The notes under the pieces are model-generated. The model was not told where the DNA came from and ran no database searches. It saw only the letters and a program-made list of their open reading frames with translations. DNA of 64,000 nucleotides from an uncultured Halieaceae bacterium (lineage in GTDB: Bacteria; Pseudomonadota; Gammaproteobacteria; Pseudomonadales; Halieaceae): positions 248,001-312,000 of the forward strand of contig CALJGI010000004.1 of the NCBI GenBank assembly GCA_938074045.1. Reading direction: 5' to 3'. The translations under genes and the position numbers were made by a program. This document shows positions 1-10,250 of this stretch, piece after piece (the first letter of the stretch is position 1; each line of letters begins with the position of its first letter).

Positions 1-575
1 TCCGCTGTGTAAAGCATCATGATCCAGCCCATCGGATCTATCACCCACCAGGTGCCGGGCTCCAGAATGCGGCCTTCCAGGCGCGCCTGGGCAACCAATG
101 AGGCGAATTTGTCGCGGGATGCTACCACAGTTTGCAAATCGGGGTGACTGTCGCCAATCAGGGCCTCTGTCTCGCGCAGTAGCGGTGCTCCCAGATTGAG
201 GTACCAGCGTCGGACCCGTAACCCATCCCCCCCGAGGGCGAGCCGCACCTGTCGGGTCAGGTATAGCGTCTCAGCACATTCAGCATTGCATTGCTCTGTC
301 GCCGGAACCACCAACGTCCAGAGTCGTGGCAGTTCAGCAAACCGCAGCTCTTCTCCGTCAATCTGTCGCAGGGGCAGGTCTTCAACGGACATCATTGGTC
401 GCACCAGTATGCCGCGATTAGCTGTTCCCAGCATGCCGACCAGATCGAGTTCCCCCCGGGCAACAAAAACCCACAGCCACGTAGCGGCCAACATGACCAG
501 CAGCGGAACGCCGCCAATCAGCATGAGAGTCAGTCGATTCCAGCCCCTTGATGATTTTTTCTGATGATCACTCAT
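1..575 (-). CDS. Putative membrane-anchored cytochrome oxidase assembly protein with CxxxC motif (3' end cut off)
   Basis: Reading leftwards from an ATG at 575, the frame stays open to the window edge (191 codons, no stop), so the C-terminus is missing. Residues about 15-40 form one hydrophobic segment, which predicts a single N-terminal membrane anchor with the rest in the periplasm. At about residue 93 there is a CNAEC (CxxxC) pair in a context (WTLVVPATEQCNAEC) that recalls the copper-binding or redox CxxxC of Sco/SenC thioredoxin-fold proteins. It begins 9 nt past the SURF1 stop, so the two are co-transcribed. In related bacteria a conserved unnamed protein sits here between SURF1 and CtaA. 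A role in copper delivery or disulfide handling for the CuA site is inference; no ligand histidine can be judged on the truncated sequence. Confidence 0.72.
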   Translation of the reverse strand, partial: MSDHQKKSSRGWNRLTLMLIGGVPLLVMLAATWLWVFVARGELDLVGMLGTANRGILVRPMMSVEDLPLRQIDGEELRFAELPRLWTLVVPATEQCNAECAETLYLTRQVRLALGGDGLRVRRWYLNLGAPLLRETEALIGDSHPDLQTVVASRDKFASLVAQARLEGRILEPGTWWVIDPMGWIMMLYTA

Positions 576-583
576 GTGCTTCT

Positions 584-1339
584 CTATGCTGAATCTGTAT
601 CGTGTTCTCCATCGGAGCCCATAAAGCCGCGCCAAACCAGAATACCGACCAAAGCCATAGCCATGGCAAACCACTGCACTGCATAGCCTTGGTGTTTGTC
701 CGGACTCATATTAACCAAAGGCCAGGCGATAGCGAGGGCAGCGCGACTCCCTTCGTCAAGCCTAATTTCCAAAGGATAGACCGCCTCTCCAGCCGCTACC
801 GCTACCTCATATGGGTCGAGCACCTGCATCACGGCCGGCCATTCTGTGGGCGGCTCAGGACTTGCCAGTTGAAAAGGTCGGCCCGTCGGCACATACACGT
901 GCCCGGTAATCTCCAACACACCACGGGGCAACGGCAGATCGGGCAAAGCTCTGCGACCGGGGTCACCAACCACCCACCCACGGTTCACGAGAACAATCTG
1001 CGCACCCGTTTCCGGTTTGAATCCCGACACTACCTGATAACCAAATCGACCCTTGCTGAGTCGATTGTCCAGAAAAATAGTTGGCTCATCCAGAAAGCGT
1101 CCTCGCAGCTTTACTCGCCGATAAGCCAGGTTTTCCTCCAGGTTTCGCAGTCCTGCATAATCCAGCGGAGGTCTCTGCTGTTGTGTTCTATACGCGGCTT
1201 CAAGTGTGCGCTTTTCGTCGGCCCGCTGTAACTGCCATATGCCCAGAGCCAACAATCCCGGTAAGAGCACAGCCGTGAGAAGAGCCAGTCTATAGTCCAG
1301 CTGAAAAGCGCTATATCGCATCTTGGCGGCAGCCTTCAT
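584..1339 (-). CDS. SURF1 family cytochrome oxidase biogenesis protein
   Basis: A 251-residue protein of the usual SURF1 length, with a first membrane helix at about residues 17-35 ending in GIWQLQRADEK, the family signature (GxWQxxR), and a second helix near residues 222-240 (WFAMAMALVGILVW). The periplasmic domain between them carries typical SURF1 blocks such as FLDNR and GYxVVSGF. SURF1 proteins help insert heme a into subunit I of aa3 oxidases, which fits its place directly downstream of the oxidase structural genes. It is divergent from the DUF2909 gene with 74 nt between. The start at 1339 is preceded by only a weak ribosome site; an alternative ATG lies at 1321. Confidence 0.93.
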   Translation of the reverse strand: MKAAAKMRYSAFQLDYRLALLTAVLLPGLLALGIWQLQRADEKRTLEAAYRTQQQRPPLDYAGLRNLEENLAYRRVKLRGRFLDEPTIFLDNRLSKGRFGYQVVSGFKPETGAQIVLVNRGWVVGDPGRRALPDLPLPRGVLEITGHVYVPTGRPFQLASPEPPTEWPAVMQVLDPYEVAVAAGEAVYPLEIRLDEGSRAALAIAWPLVNMSPDKHQGYAVQWFAMAMALVGILVWRGFMGSDGEHDTDSA

Positions 1340-1374
1340 CTCGCAGCTGGGGAGGAAGACTCTTTATTCGGCGC

Positions 1375-1383
1375 GTGTATAAT
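1375..1383 (+). promoter_or_regulatory. Probable promoter -10 element for the DUF2909 gene
   Basis: A perfect TATAAT at 1378-1383 preceded by GTG sits about 30 nt upstream of the chosen start codon. No good -35 hexamer is visible at the expected distance, so only the -10 is supported. Confidence 0.4.
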
Positions 1384-1413
1384 GCGCTGCGCCAGCAACT
1401 TCCGGGGACAATC

Positions 1414-1671
1414 ATGCTATTGAAAATCGCTATCATAGTGCTATTCGTTGCTCTATTGATCAGCCTGGGTAGCGGCCTGTTTTTTCTGTTGAGAGACAAG
1501 GGCGACTCAGAAAGAACGCTGCATTCGCTCGGGGTTCGTGTGACGCTGGCGCTGGCGCTGCTGGCTCTTGTAACCTATGGTGTCATGACCGGTCAGCTGC
1601 GCTCAAAAGCCCCGTGGGACCAGCCGCGACAACCAGCGTCGGCGACTAGCGAGAGCGGGGCCGGGCCCTGA
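1414..1671 (+). CDS. DUF2909-type twin transmembrane protein
   Basis: A small 85-residue protein with two predicted helices (about residues 3-25 and 38-58) and a proline/serine-rich soluble tail. Pattern and position match the DUF2909 'twin transmembrane' proteins seen near cytochrome oxidase clusters in Gammaproteobacteria. An upstream ATG at 1375 would add 13 residues but overlaps the likely -10 element (TATAAT, 1378-1383), so the ATG at 1414 is preferred. It is the only gene of the cluster on the plus strand and ends 15 nt from the convergent coxC stop. Function is unknown; small membrane subunits or assembly factors of the oxidase are possible roles. Confidence 0.78.
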   Translation: MLLKIAIIVLFVALLISLGSGLFFLLRDKGDSERTLHSLGVRVTLALALLALVTYGVMTGQLRSKAPWDQPRQPASATSESGAGP

Positions 1672-1686
1672 ATCAAGCTTGCTGCG

Positions 1687-2637
1687 CTAGATAATATAAA
1701 CAAACAAGAACAGCCCGATCCAGACCACGTCGACGAAGTGCCAATACCAGCTGGACGCCTCAAAGCCGAAGTGATCATCTGCCGTAAAATGTCCACCACG
1801 AACCGACCGAAGCCATTGAATGCCGAGCATAAATGCGCCAAGACAGACGTGGAATCCATGAAAGCCGGTCAACATGAAAAAAGTTGAGCCGTAAATCCCT
1901 GACTCCAGTGTCAAACCGAGTTCGGTGTACGCTTCGTAATATTCCTCAATCTGGAGCAGGACGAAGGCAAAACCCAGTAGCAGAGTGCCGCCCAACCACC
2001 AGTTAAACCTGCTGCGCTGCCCCTGCTTGAGGGCCACATGGGCAAAGTGAACTGTCACACTCGAACTCAGTAGCAGCAACGTGTTGTACAGTGGTAAATG
2101 CCAGGGGTCTACAAACGCGTGGGGCGAAGAAAAGCTGCCATTGTTTGCTATCAGTTGAGCACCTGCTCCGCCGACACTCTCCTGCGGCGTACTGGCCATC
2201 GGCCAGGAAAATTCATAACCTTGCCACAGTAGCGCATTCATGGCGCCACCTTCTCCGCCCCCGGCCAGCCAGGGACCCGCAAGCATACGCACATAGAACA
2301 AAGCGCCGAAAAAGGCGAAGAAAAACATCACCTCTGAGAAAATGAACCACTGCATACCCAACGCATAGGAGTGCTTGAGCTGGGCGCTGTTCATGCCGGC
2401 GCGATTTTCCTGAATGACAGTGCTGAACCAGCTGTACAGGGTTACGGCCAGAATTGCAGCCCCAACCGATAACATATAAACAGATGAGCTGGTGATTCCG
2501 TCGCCAAATGTTTTCTCATTCAAAACACTCGCGGCACCATAGATCCCCAGCACCAACCCGATTGTTGCACTGAACGCTAGCCAGCTTTTTTCGGGCACGT
2601 AATACGTTTCGTAATCGCCGGTACTTTCAGTAGCCAT
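1687..2637 (-). CDS. coxC: Cytochrome c oxidase subunit III
   Basis: A 316-residue membrane protein with the heme-copper oxidase subunit III fold: about seven hydrophobic segments, the conserved FFMLTGFHGFHV block near residue 253, and SSWYWHFVDVVWIGLF at the C-terminus. Subunit III stabilises the aa3 core and supports proton uptake but carries no cofactor. It is the fourth gene of the leftward coxB-ctaD-ctaG-coxC run and begins 42 nt after ctaG. It is somewhat longer than many bacterial homologues because of a loop at about residues 125-175 rich in glycine and alanine. Identification is secure from motifs and context. Confidence 0.96.
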   Translation of the reverse strand: MATESTGDYETYYVPEKSWLAFSATIGLVLGIYGAASVLNEKTFGDGITSSSVYMLSVGAAILAVTLYSWFSTVIQENRAGMNSAQLKHSYALGMQWFIFSEVMFFFAFFGALFYVRMLAGPWLAGGGEGGAMNALLWQGYEFSWPMASTPQESVGGAGAQLIANNGSFSSPHAFVDPWHLPLYNTLLLLSSSVTVHFAHVALKQGQRSRFNWWLGGTLLLGFAFVLLQIEEYYEAYTELGLTLESGIYGSTFFMLTGFHGFHVCLGAFMLGIQWLRSVRGGHFTADDHFGFEASSWYWHFVDVVWIGLFLFVYII

Positions 2638-2657
2638 TCTCTCTCTCCATCATCGCC

Positions 2658-2674
2658 GGACTGGCCGGCAGTCC
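2658..2674 (-). other. Small hairpin in the ctaG-coxC spacer
   Basis: GGACTG and CAGTCC form a perfect 6-bp stem with a GCCGG loop inside the 42-nt spacer. No U-tract follows on either strand, so an mRNA processing or stability element is more likely than a terminator. Confidence 0.35.
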
Positions 2675-2679
2675 ATCAG

Positions 2680-3249
2680 CTATCGTGCTGCCAGGTGCTG
2701 ATCATCCGACACTTCGTCGGGAGTTACGTCGAACAGGGTATAAGACAGTGTTATCGTACGAATGTCTGCTGGCAGGCCCTGGTCTACAATAAACTGCAAC
2801 GGCATTTCAGTACTGGACCCACCGTCAAGCGGTTGTTGGTTGAAACAGAAACATTCTGTTTTGTGAAAATATTCCGCCGCCCTAGAAGGTGAGATGCTGG
2901 GTATAGCCTGGGCAATCATCGCGCGTGGTTGCGGGTTGCTGGCCAGGAAAACAGTTTCGTTCACTGCCCCTGGATTTACCCGCAATACATTGTCGGCGGG
3001 GCGAAATCCCCAGGTCATTCCATCATTGTTTTGCGCAATAAACTGGATCGTCACTTCGCGTTCAGTCAGTACTTCCCCGGCCACAGCCCGGTAGCGCTCA
3101 TTACTGGTCTTACCATTCAGACCGAGCGCATCACACAAGACATCATACAAAGGCACCATGACCACAAACACAAAGGCGAACATGGCAACCACCACCACCG
3201 ATAGTTTCTTTACCGTGCGTCCAATGGCTTTTTCGCGTGCTTCTGACAT
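2680..3249 (-). CDS. ctaG: Cytochrome c oxidase assembly protein CtaG (Cox11)
   Basis: A 189-residue Cox11-type copper chaperone that delivers copper to the CuB site of subunit I. One N-terminal helix (about residues 13-35) is followed by YDVLCDALG and a periplasmic immunoglobulin-like domain. The copper-binding CFCF motif is present (KTECFCFNQQPL, about residue 132), as is the conserved MPLQFIVD block downstream. It starts 6 nt after ctaD, so translation is probably coupled. Length and motif order match the family. Confidence 0.96.
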   Translation of the reverse strand: MSEAREKAIGRTVKKLSVVVVAMFAFVFVVMVPLYDVLCDALGLNGKTSNERYRAVAGEVLTEREVTIQFIAQNNDGMTWGFRPADNVLRVNPGAVNETVFLASNPQPRAMIAQAIPSISPSRAAEYFHKTECFCFNQQPLDGGSSTEMPLQFIVDQGLPADIRTITLSYTLFDVTPDEVSDDQHLAAR

Positions 3250-3255
3250 GACTAC

Positions 3256-4818
3256 CTACTTGACATCCGGGGGTGTGGTAAAAGTGTGGTACGGGGCCGG
3301 TGATGCTACTGTCCACTCAAGACCTTCTGCACCTTCCCACACCTGCTCTTTCTCGACCGGTTCGCCAGCGACAATTGTGGCGACAACGTTGTAAAGGAAC
3401 AGTAGCTGCGACGCACCATAAATAAATGCGCCCACACTGGACATCAGGTTGAAGTCAGCAAACTGCAGCGCGTAGTCGGGAATACGCCGCGGCATGCCAG
3501 CGAGCCCCACAAAGTGTTGCGGGAAAAAGGTCAGGTTAAATCCCACAAAAGAAACCCAGAACTGCGTTTTTCCAAGTGTTTCGTTGTACATCCGCCCGCA
3601 CCATTTGGGCAGCCAGTAATACACGGCACAGGTCATACTGAAAATCGCACCGGCCACCATAGTGTAGTGAAAGTGCGCAACCACAAAATAACTGTCATGG
3701 TACTGGAAATCAGCGGGCGCAATAGCCAACATCAGCCCGGTGAATCCACCCATGGTGAACAGCACCACAAATCCGATAGCAAACAACATCGGCGTTTCAA
3801 ATGTCATCGCGCCGCGCCACATTGTGGATATCCAGTTAAACACTTTCACGCCTGTTGGCACCGCGATCAACATAGTGGCATACATGAAGAACAGTTCTCC
3901 CGCTACCGGCATACCTACTGTATACATGTGGTGTGCCCAGACAATAAAGGACAGAAATGCAATTGAGGCTGTTGCATAGACCATGGAATCGTAGCCAAAC
4001 AAACGCTTGCGTGAGAAGGTTGGAATAACCTGAGAAACCACGCCGAAGCCCGGCAAAATAATGATATATACCTCGGGGTGCCCAAAGAACCAGAAGATAT
4101 GCTGGAACAACACCGGATCACCGCCACCCGCAGCTGAGAAAAAGCTGGTGCCAAAGTGGATGTCCATCAGCATCATGGTGACGGCTCCGGCAAGCACCGG
4201 CATTACTGCGATCAACAGATAGGCGGTAATAAACCACGTCCAGACGAATAGGGGCATTTTCATGTATGTCATGCCAGGCGCACGCATATTCATGACCGTG
4301 GCGGCGATATTGATCGCGCCCATGATTGATGAGAGGCCAAGAATGTGCACCCCAAAAATAAAGAAGGTCACACTGGGCGGTGCGTAAGTTGTCGACAGCG
4401 GCGCGTAGAAAGTCCACCCAAAATTAGGTGCGCCTCCCTCCATAAAGAACGACGACGCCAAAATGGCAAAAGCAAAGGGCAGGATCCAGAAGCTCCAGTT
4501 GTTCATCCGCGGCAATGCCATATCTGGCGCACCAATCATCAGCGGAATCATCCAGTTAGCGAGACCGACGAAGGCCGGCATAATCGCGCCAAAAACCATG
4601 ATCAGCCCATGCATTGTCGTCATCTGGTTGAAAAATGCGGGCTCTATCAACTGCAGACCAGGCTGAAACAACTCAGCCCTGATCACCATGGCAAAGGCGC
4701 CGCCCAGCAGGAACATGGCGAAACTGAACCATAAGTACATGGTTCCAATATCTTTGTGGTTGGTTGTTGTCAGCCAACGAGTTATACCCTTCGCGGGGCC
4801 GTGATGATGATCTCCCAT
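3256..4818 (-). CDS. ctaD: Cytochrome c oxidase subunit I (aa3 type)
   Basis: A 520-residue, 12-helix catalytic subunit that reduces O2 at a heme a3-CuB centre and pumps protons. The visible ligands are complete: the low-spin heme histidine in TTMHG (about residue 70), the CuB histidine with cross-linked tyrosine in GHPEVY (about 247), the CuB pair in WAHHMY (about 295), and the heme a3 and a histidines in HFHYTM (about 382). The GHPEVY form indicates an A1-type enzyme with the glutamate of the D-channel. It lies 12 nt downstream of coxB and 6 nt upstream of ctaG in one operon. Confidence 0.98.
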   Translation of the reverse strand: MGDHHHGPAKGITRWLTTTNHKDIGTMYLWFSFAMFLLGGAFAMVIRAELFQPGLQLIEPAFFNQMTTMHGLIMVFGAIMPAFVGLANWMIPLMIGAPDMALPRMNNWSFWILPFAFAILASSFFMEGGAPNFGWTFYAPLSTTYAPPSVTFFIFGVHILGLSSIMGAINIAATVMNMRAPGMTYMKMPLFVWTWFITAYLLIAVMPVLAGAVTMMLMDIHFGTSFFSAAGGGDPVLFQHIFWFFGHPEVYIIILPGFGVVSQVIPTFSRKRLFGYDSMVYATASIAFLSFIVWAHHMYTVGMPVAGELFFMYATMLIAVPTGVKVFNWISTMWRGAMTFETPMLFAIGFVVLFTMGGFTGLMLAIAPADFQYHDSYFVVAHFHYTMVAGAIFSMTCAVYYWLPKWCGRMYNETLGKTQFWVSFVGFNLTFFPQHFVGLAGMPRRIPDYALQFADFNLMSSVGAFIYGASQLLFLYNVVATIVAGEPVEKEQVWEGAEGLEWTVASPAPYHTFTTPPDVK

Positions 4819-4830
4819 CGCTGATTCCTC

Positions 4831-5988
4831 CTATTGGCCCTGTTTGAAGTTATACACGTCTATCGGTTGCACAAGATCGCCCATATTGTTTCCGAAGGCG
4901 TTGCGCTGATAGGTGGTTACAGCGGCCAAATCAACGTCGTTAAGCTGATTGCCGAATGCCTGCATGGCCGTACCGGGTACGCCATTTACGATCGAGTCGA
5001 GGTGTCCGGCGACCTCACCCATAGCAATGGCGCTGCCGGCAATGGCGGCACCAACGCCGCCTTCTCCTTGCGCACCGTGACACGCCAGGCAGTTGCGCTG
5101 GTACACCTCGTCCCCGCGCTCTACCAGCTGGTCAAGATCAAACTGTTGGGACATCAGCTCCTTGATTTCAGAGGCCTGGGCAACTTTTTCGCCCAACCAC
5201 TCATGGTACTCACTCTCACTGACCACCTTGACGACGATTGGCATAAAGCCGTGATCCTTGCCACACAATTCTGCACATTGTCCCCGATAGACACCTTCTT
5301 CCAGCGCAAGTGTCCAGGTCTCATTGATAAATCCGGGTATCGCATCCTTTTTAACGGCTAGAGCTGGCACCCACCAAGCATGAATTACATCGTAAGCTGT
5401 AACCAGAAAACGCACCTTTTTGCCGACAGGTATGACCAGGGGCTCGTCTACCTCAAGCAGATAATTGGTGTTTTTTTCATCCTCATTGTCGATTTCGCTC
5501 CGTGGTGTGGACAAAGTGGAGAAGAATGAAACGTTCTCGCCACCCTCATTAATATACTCATATTTCCACTTCCACTGATAGCCGGTCACCAGAATGTCGA
5601 CTTCAGACTCGTCAGTGTTATAAATATCGATCAGCGTAGTAGTCGCTGGTACGGCCATTGCAATCAAAATCAGAAAGGGAACAACGGTCCAGGCAACTTC
5701 AACCAGGGTGCTTTCATGAAATGTTGCGGGTGTTACACCTCGTGATTTGCGGTGGCTGTAGATGGAATAAAGCATGACACCGAACACCGCGACACCAATC
5801 ACGACACAAATCCAGAATACCGTCATATGCAGGTCATAGATGCGTGAGCCGATCTCCGTCACGCCTGGCTCCATATTCACCCGCCAGCGCTGGACCTCTT
5901 CCGCCCCCGCGCCGCTGGCCACAACCGAGAATAACGCCACAATGGCGATCCGGGTCGAGCCAATTAACCGGTTGATTTTACAGGACAT
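4831..5988 (-). CDS. coxB: Cytochrome c oxidase subunit II with fused C-terminal cytochrome c (caa3-like)
   Basis: The protein is about 385 residues from the ATG at 5988, which has GGAG 9 nt upstream; a longer frame to 6054 lacks a signal sequence and is not favoured. It has a signal peptide ending near AGAEE, two helices, then the CuA domain with GQCAELCGKDHGFM (Cys, Cys, His and Met ligands, about residue 238). A further domain carries CLACH (about residue 301), a c-type heme site with a likely Met ligand in TAMQAF. Subunit II accepts electrons; the fused heme domain makes this a caa3-like variant that can take electrons from a donor through its own heme. First gene of the operon. Confidence 0.96.
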   Translation of the reverse strand: MSCKINRLIGSTRIAIVALFSVVASGAGAEEVQRWRVNMEPGVTEIGSRIYDLHMTVFWICVVIGVAVFGVMLYSIYSHRKSRGVTPATFHESTLVEVAWTVVPFLILIAMAVPATTTLIDIYNTDESEVDILVTGYQWKWKYEYINEGGENVSFFSTLSTPRSEIDNEDEKNTNYLLEVDEPLVIPVGKKVRFLVTAYDVIHAWWVPALAVKKDAIPGFINETWTLALEEGVYRGQCAELCGKDHGFMPIVVKVVSESEYHEWLGEKVAQASEIKELMSQQFDLDQLVERGDEVYQRNCLACHGAQGEGGVGAAIAGSAIAMGEVAGHLDSIVNGVPGTAMQAFGNQLNDVDLAAVTTYQRNAFGNNMGDLVQPIDVYNFKQGQ

Positions 5989-6148
5989 TTCCTGATTCTC
6001 CCTCAATGTGTAGCTGACCTGAGAGCTGATAGTTCGGCAGCAAGCGCCGCTCATAACCGATCAATCACGGCCGGTGATAGCAAAACGTCTTCTTCCCGCA
6101 CCACTTAGCTGTGGCAGTCGGAACGCTGCTATTCCAGTTGGCTTCAGG

Positions 6149-6164
6149 CTGTGTTTTTTCACAG
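6149..6164. other. Hairpin in the coxB-MATE divergent spacer
   Basis: CTGTG and CACAG flank six T residues in the 268-nt region between the divergent coxB and MATE genes. A perfect -35-like TTGACA at 6176-6181 follows on the plus strand, but no matching -10 is clear at 16-18 nt. The spacer must hold both promoters; I cannot fix either one. Confidence 0.25.
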
Positions 6165-6256
6165 ACGGTGTACTATTGACAAGAAATAGCACATTACAAA
6201 TGGTCCCGCCTCCGCCCCTGAGGGGCAAAAAGCGGCGAGATTATAGCAAAATCCCG

Positions 6257-7609
6257 ATGACGTTCACTACCTGGAATAATCCCTCCCTGCGCAGGCGCAT
6301 CTGGGCAATAACCTGGCCTGCGACTCTTTCCAACATATCCGTGCCGTTGCTCGGTCTGGTGGATGCCGCAATTCTCGGCCACCTGGATACGCCAAACTAC
6401 CTGGGTGCTGTCGCCGTAGGCGCCGCTGTCCTCTCTTTTCTCTATTGGGGATTCAGCTTCCTGCGCATGGGCACCACTGGTCTTATTGCCCAGGCCTATG
6501 GCGCAGGCGACGTGCGGCGGGACAAGCAGGTACTCGGGCAGTCTCTGATTCTCGCTTTGGTGCTGGGCTGCTGCGTATTGGCTTTACACCCCATCCTGCT
6601 GGCCATTGGTCTATCCCTGATGGCGCCCGGAGCTGAACTGGGCCATTTGGCTAACAGCTATCTGCAGATCAGAATCTTCAGCGCACCGGCGGTTTTGACG
6701 ACTTACGCGGTTACGGGGTGGTTTATCGGCAGGCACAACACCCGATGGCCAATGGTGTTTGTGGTGATAACAAATGTTCTGAATGCTTGCCTGGATTTGC
6801 TGTTCATCGTGGGTCTGGGTATGAATAGTGACGGGGCTGCGCTGGCGACTCTGGTCGCTGAATACTGTGGTTGCGCCATGGCATTGGCCGCCATGTGGCA
6901 CCACTCTGGATACCGGCTTGATCGTGAATGGTTGCGCATGCTGTCCCGGGCCGGGGAATACCGCGAGTTGCTGGTCACCAATCGTCACCTGTTTTTTCGG
7001 ACCCTGTGCCTGATGTTCGGCTTCGCTTTTTTCACGGCAAAAAGTTCACATTTCGGTCCGGAAACACTGGCTGCAAACACTATTCTCCTGAACCTGATGA
7101 TGCTGGCGGCATATGGGCTGGATGGGTTGGCGCACGCAGCGGAAGCCCTGTGTGGCTCAGCTGTCGGCGCCAGGAAGTTGAACAATTTCTATCAATCCTG
7201 TCTGGCTCTGGCATTCTGGACAACGGCACTTGCACTTGGCATTAGCGCTGTTTTTCTCGCTGGTGGTCCCTACCTGCTACCATTATTGACAGATCTGGTG
7301 GAAGTGCGTGCCCTGTTTCCAGAATACTATCTTTGGTTGGTGGCGCTCCCTCTAGTCTCCGCAGCCAGTTACTTGCTGGACGGTATTTTTATAGGCACCG
7401 GTCAAACCCGATACATGTATTACAGCATGATGATTGCAACCTTTGGGGTTTATCTTCCTGTGTGGTTTTTCACGCAGGATATGTGGAATCACGGCCTGTG
7501 GCTGGCATTTCTTCTGTTCAACGGCGCGCGCGGAGTGGGGCTGGGCATCGCTTTTTGGCATTTGCGCAGACGAGAAGACTGGCTGGATGAACCTCAGTCT
7601 GTTGTTTGA
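6257..7609 (+). CDS. MATE family multidrug/organic cation exporter (DinF-like)
   Basis: About 450 residues with twelve hydrophobic segments and the MATE fold: an N-terminal block ITWPATLSNISVPLLGLVD followed by AILGHL, repeated in diverged form in the second half. Such carriers export organic cations or drugs using Na+ or H+ gradients at the inner membrane. The frame is open upstream to 6074, but the 61 extra residues are not MATE-like and would cover the promoter region, so the ATG at 6257 is chosen even though its ribosome site is weak. Similarity in length and the LVDAAILGHL block suggests the DinF branch. Its 3' end overlaps the convergent zinc-ribbon gene by 16 nt. Confidence 0.9.
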   Translation: MTFTTWNNPSLRRRIWAITWPATLSNISVPLLGLVDAAILGHLDTPNYLGAVAVGAAVLSFLYWGFSFLRMGTTGLIAQAYGAGDVRRDKQVLGQSLILALVLGCCVLALHPILLAIGLSLMAPGAELGHLANSYLQIRIFSAPAVLTTYAVTGWFIGRHNTRWPMVFVVITNVLNACLDLLFIVGLGMNSDGAALATLVAEYCGCAMALAAMWHHSGYRLDREWLRMLSRAGEYRELLVTNRHLFFRTLCLMFGFAFFTAKSSHFGPETLAANTILLNLMMLAAYGLDGLAHAAEALCGSAVGARKLNNFYQSCLALAFWTTALALGISAVFLAGGPYLLPLLTDLVEVRALFPEYYLWLVALPLVSAASYLLDGIFIGTGQTRYMYYSMMIATFGVYLPVWFFTQDMWNHGLWLAFLLFNGARGVGLGIAFWHLRRREDWLDEPQSVV

Positions 7610-7832
7610 GGGCGTTCGACAAACTTGACAGGAGCTGCCTCGGTTTCACTGCGGCGAGCGCCGGCTCTGGTTACCCGGGTTGGCAATTCCTGTCCGCGGG
7701 GCGGGGAGGGCATCTGTTCACTGAAATCGCAGCGTACGCACTCACGCACTGGGGTCTCACCCCCACTGATCATTACCAGCTTGTCCAGCTCTCCACAGCG
7801 CGGACAAACCGCGCCCGCAATAAACTGCCGCT

Positions 7833-7836
<4 letters not shown>
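7594..7836 (-). CDS. YheV-like zinc ribbon protein
   Basis: An 80-residue protein beginning KRQFIAGAVCPRCGELDK, with two knuckles (CPRC and CVRC, about residues 11 and 33) that form a four-cysteine zinc ribbon typical of the YheV family. The most likely start is TTG at 7836, embedded in the aroE stop (TTGA), which gives the family's usual length; no ATG exists at the right place and the upstream extension to 7908 is antisense-like and unlike the family. Co-transcribed and probably translationally coupled with aroE. Function unknown. Confidence 0.82.
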
Positions 7837-9687
<1,851 letters not shown>

Positions 9688-10242
9688 TCAACCAGCACGA
9701 AGTACCTCATCAGTCAGTAAGTCACGAATAGTCGTCGGCCTTTCACTGGTTCCAACCCGCCCCGGACACATGTAATCCAGTTGCTGTGCAAAATAGCGAC
9801 GGCACTGAAACCGCTCCCGCGCGGGTTGCGCGCCTGCGGGATTGGCGGATGTAGATATCAAAGGCCCACCCCAGGCATGACATAAGGCCCGGACACCTGG
9901 GTGTGCACTGACCCTGACCGCTACAGTGTCGTGTTCGCCGGTCACCCAGGGCGGCACGCGCTGGTGATGTGGTATCAGCCACGTGGTAGGTCCCGGCCAG
10001 GTGAGTTGCAGGCGGGCCCTCTGACCGGGGGTCAAGCGCTCCGTCAACCAGCTGAGCTGCATCATATCCGCTGCTACCAGAATCAACCCCTTGTCGACAG
10101 GGCGGTTCTTGAGCAACAAGAGGCGCGTAGTCGCAAGTTCATTCCATGGGTCACACCCCAGGCCCCATACTGCCTCGGTTGGATAGCCAATTACCCCGCC
10201 TTCAAGCAGCCGTTTCGCCGCCTCACGATAGCGGTGAGACAT
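9688..10242 (-). CDS. tsaC: Threonylcarbamoyl-AMP synthase (TsaC/YrdC)
   Basis: A 184-residue YrdC-fold protein making threonylcarbamoyl-AMP from threonine, bicarbonate and ATP for t6A37 modification of tRNAs. It shows the YPTEAVWGLGCDP block at about residue 20, the KNRPVDKGLILVA nucleotide-binding segment at about 45, and STSANPAG near 130. The short length without a SUA5 C-terminal domain identifies the TsaC form. It starts 8 nt after purE, so it is probably in the same transcript. Confidence 0.95.
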   Translation of the reverse strand: MSHRYREAAKRLLEGGVIGYPTEAVWGLGCDPWNELATTRLLLLKNRPVDKGLILVAADMMQLSWLTERLTPGQRARLQLTWPGPTTWLIPHHQRVPPWVTGEHDTVAVRVSAHPGVRALCHAWGGPLISTSANPAGAQPARERFQCRRYFAQQLDYMCPGRVGTSERPTTIRDLLTDEVLRAG

Positions 10243-10250
10243 AATGCGGC

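Noticed and set aside
602..1231. A 209-codon plus-strand frame opposite SURF1
   Set aside because: It is antisense to a well-supported gene and has no recognisable sequence.
6074..6256. N-terminal extension of the MATE exporter
   Set aside because: The 61 residues are proline/cysteine rich, lack family similarity and would cover the divergent promoter region.
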